This document shows, in pieces, positions 32,577 through 33,751 of a DNA stretch of 33,751 bases. The position numbers and the translations under genes are program-made. The stretch comes from an uncultured Granulosicoccaceae bacterium (lineage in GTDB: Bacteria; Pseudomonadota; Gammaproteobacteria; Granulosicoccales; Granulosicoccaceae). The notes below the pieces were generated by a model. It was not told the DNA's origin, searched no databases, and saw nothing but the letters and a program-made list of their open reading frames with translations. The stretch covers positions 1 through 33,751 of the forward strand of contig CALJAA010000151.1 in NCBI GenBank assembly GCA_938028465.1, in the 5' to 3' direction. How positions within the stretch are numbered: the first letter of the stretch is position 1; each line of letters begins with the position of its first letter.

Positions 32577-33751
32577 ATGGAGATGATTATAGACAACAAC
32601 GAAGCAATATTGCGTACGCAGGCCAACACTTTGCAAAGCTTAATAGTGCCTGTTGACGAGCTTATAGGTATAACTACTGATTTACAGTTCATACCCGATG
32701 CGATTGAGCGTGGTTTGCTTCGGCCGTCAGAAGATGAGGCTTTGGCACACTGGTATGCCAAGTACCTATCCCTAAGAGGCGAGCTATGGTCGATTATTAA
32801 ACACTGTAATGAGATCGCGGGCGTTCCCTTATCGGGTATACGCTCGGACGAGCAATGGCGGTGTTTTGTTATTGCGTATAGCGCAGCGTGTTTGCTGGTG
32901 CGTATAGACCGTTATTTTTTGTTTGAGTTAGCAACCGATAAGCTGATACAAAAAAAGCTGAATCAATCCTTTAAAGAGTATCGAATCCCACCGAGAACCT
33001 TCACTCATATCCTTAATCGTTTTACTAACCCAAAATTGGCTTTAAAGCTCTATGAAGCGATGTGGAAGGTACGTCTGCGTCGCTTCAAAATTGGAAAGCT
33101 GCAATCGGATCCCCTAGTTGGTGAGCTTGTCGCCAAGCTCCCGCTCTATCAGACTTATCTTGATCCCAGCAAGCGTAATTACATCCAACGCACAGCTTAT
33201 TTCTGTAAACATGCCGTCACGCGTAAGTTTGCCTCGGCAAAACAAAAGTCGATGTTCGCCGTTCTAGAAAAGCTTGGCCGAGCTACAGCAGAAATCGCGA
33301 TTGATGGTAACAAGCAGGTTACGGATGATATTCAAAAACAAGCATTGGCGATGCTGCAACCAGGTGATGTACTTGTCACTCGCCACAAATACGCTTTAAG
33401 TAATTTTTTTCTTCCTGGCACTTGGCCTCATGTGGCGTTGTTTGTGGGTACGCTAGAGCAACGGAAAGCGTTAGATATACAGTTGTCTGCCAAGCATGAG
33501 GAAATGTGGGATGCCCGTGTTTCAACATTCGAATCTAAAAAAGATGGTGTGAAACTGCGATCCTTGCATGAGACACTGAGCGTAGATTACTTCGCTATCC
33601 TTAGGCCCACATTGTCGCAACAGGCGGTTAGGGAAGGCATTGAACGGGTGCTGAAACACGAGGGTAAGCGATATAATTTTGACTTCGATTTTTTTCGATC
33701 GGATCGTTTGGTTTGTACTGAAGTGATATATCGAGCCTTTGATGGCTTGGA
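32577..33751 (+). CDS. YiiX-like permuted NlpC/P60 cysteine hydrolase, 5' part
   Basis: At least 391 codons, open to the window edge, so the gene continues beyond it. A helical N-terminal region of ~260 residues precedes a C-terminal papain-like domain. That domain begins LQPGDVLVTRHKY and has His285 in TWPHVALFVG and Cys380 in DRLVCTEVIYRAF. His before Cys is the order of the circularly permuted YaeF/YiiX NlpC/P60 subgroup. Family members cut amide or ester bonds in peptidoglycan, lipids or acylated proteins. No signal peptide is seen. ATG 32577 and ATG 32583 are both possible starts, each with only a weak ribosome-binding site. Divergent from the fucosyltransferase across 78 bases. Confidence 0.75.
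   Translation, partial: MEMIIDNNEAILRTQANTLQSLIVPVDELIGITTDLQFIPDAIERGLLRPSEDEALAHWYAKYLSLRGELWSIIKHCNEIAGVPLSGIRSDEQWRCFVIAYSAACLLVRIDRYFLFELATDKLIQKKLNQSFKEYRIPPRTFTHILNRFTNPKLALKLYEAMWKVRLRRFKIGKLQSDPLVGELVAKLPLYQTYLDPSKRNYIQRTAYFCKHAVTRKFASAKQKSMFAVLEKLGRATAEIAIDGNKQVTDDIQKQALAMLQPGDVLVTRHKYALSNFFLPGTWPHVALFVGTLEQRKALDIQLSAKHEEMWDARVSTFESKKDGVKLRSLHETLSVDYFAILRPTLSQQAVREGIERVLKHEGKRYNFDFDFFRSDRLVCTEVIYRAFDGL

Overview
The window reads as a chromosomal segment of a Gram-negative proteobacterium, most likely a marine or environmental gammaproteobacterium. This rests on gene style: a Pot-type polyamine ABC importer, a class III amine aminotransferase, Rieske and TMADH-type enzymes, exported proteins with Sec signals, GDP-fucose genes, and an intermediate GC content judged by eye. 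No rRNA, tRNA, CRISPR array, transposase or integrase was seen. The genus cannot be fixed from this sequence alone.

Layout. 1-912: the 3' part of tyrS. 909-1538: a membrane protein on the minus strand, with two palindromic operator-like sites in its promoter region. 1608-2114: a gene-poor, decayed-looking stretch. 2115-7525: a tight four-gene glycan operon (two glycosyltransferases, a sulfotransferase and a methyltransferase). 7540-7656: a hairpin-rich spacer. 7786-9149: a PadR-type regulator translationally coupled to an alpha/beta hydrolase. 9316-10694: a cystathionine beta-lyase-like PLP enzyme behind a tiny peptidoglycan-binding-domain protein. 10779-12852: a small membrane protein, an exported cupin and a divergent AraC regulator.

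12849-21894 is the metabolic core. It holds a TMADH-type iron-sulfur flavoprotein (minus strand), divergent from a putrescine-type class III aminotransferase, a Rieske oxygenase and a complete PotFGHI-like importer. Together they suggest uptake and breakdown of an amine, perhaps a molecule with both a primary amine end and an N-methylated or quaternary end. 21913-23545 is a TetR regulator divergent from an exported metallo-beta-lactamase-fold protein across a shared inverted-repeat operator. 23620-26476 holds small accessory genes (exported DUF5519-like protein, zinc-ribbon membrane protein, lipoprotein, VOC protein, HAD phosphatase). 26674-29238 encodes a dimethylglycine/sarcosine dehydrogenase-like flavoprotein, which fits the methylamine theme.

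29454-32498 is a second glycan module: gmd and fcl make GDP-L-fucose, and a convergent GT11 fucosyltransferase probably uses it. gmd-fcl is bracketed by two copies of a palindromic repeat. The window ends inside a YiiX-like, circularly permuted NlpC/P60 hydrolase.

The most unusual sequence signal is an exact 18-bp near-palindrome present at 1590-1607 and again at 7769-7786, touching the padR start codon, with a third degenerate copy at 1551-1568. It looks like a PadR operator shared by the regulator and a membrane gene now 6 kb away. The two exact copies also bracket the sulfated-glycan island as direct repeats.
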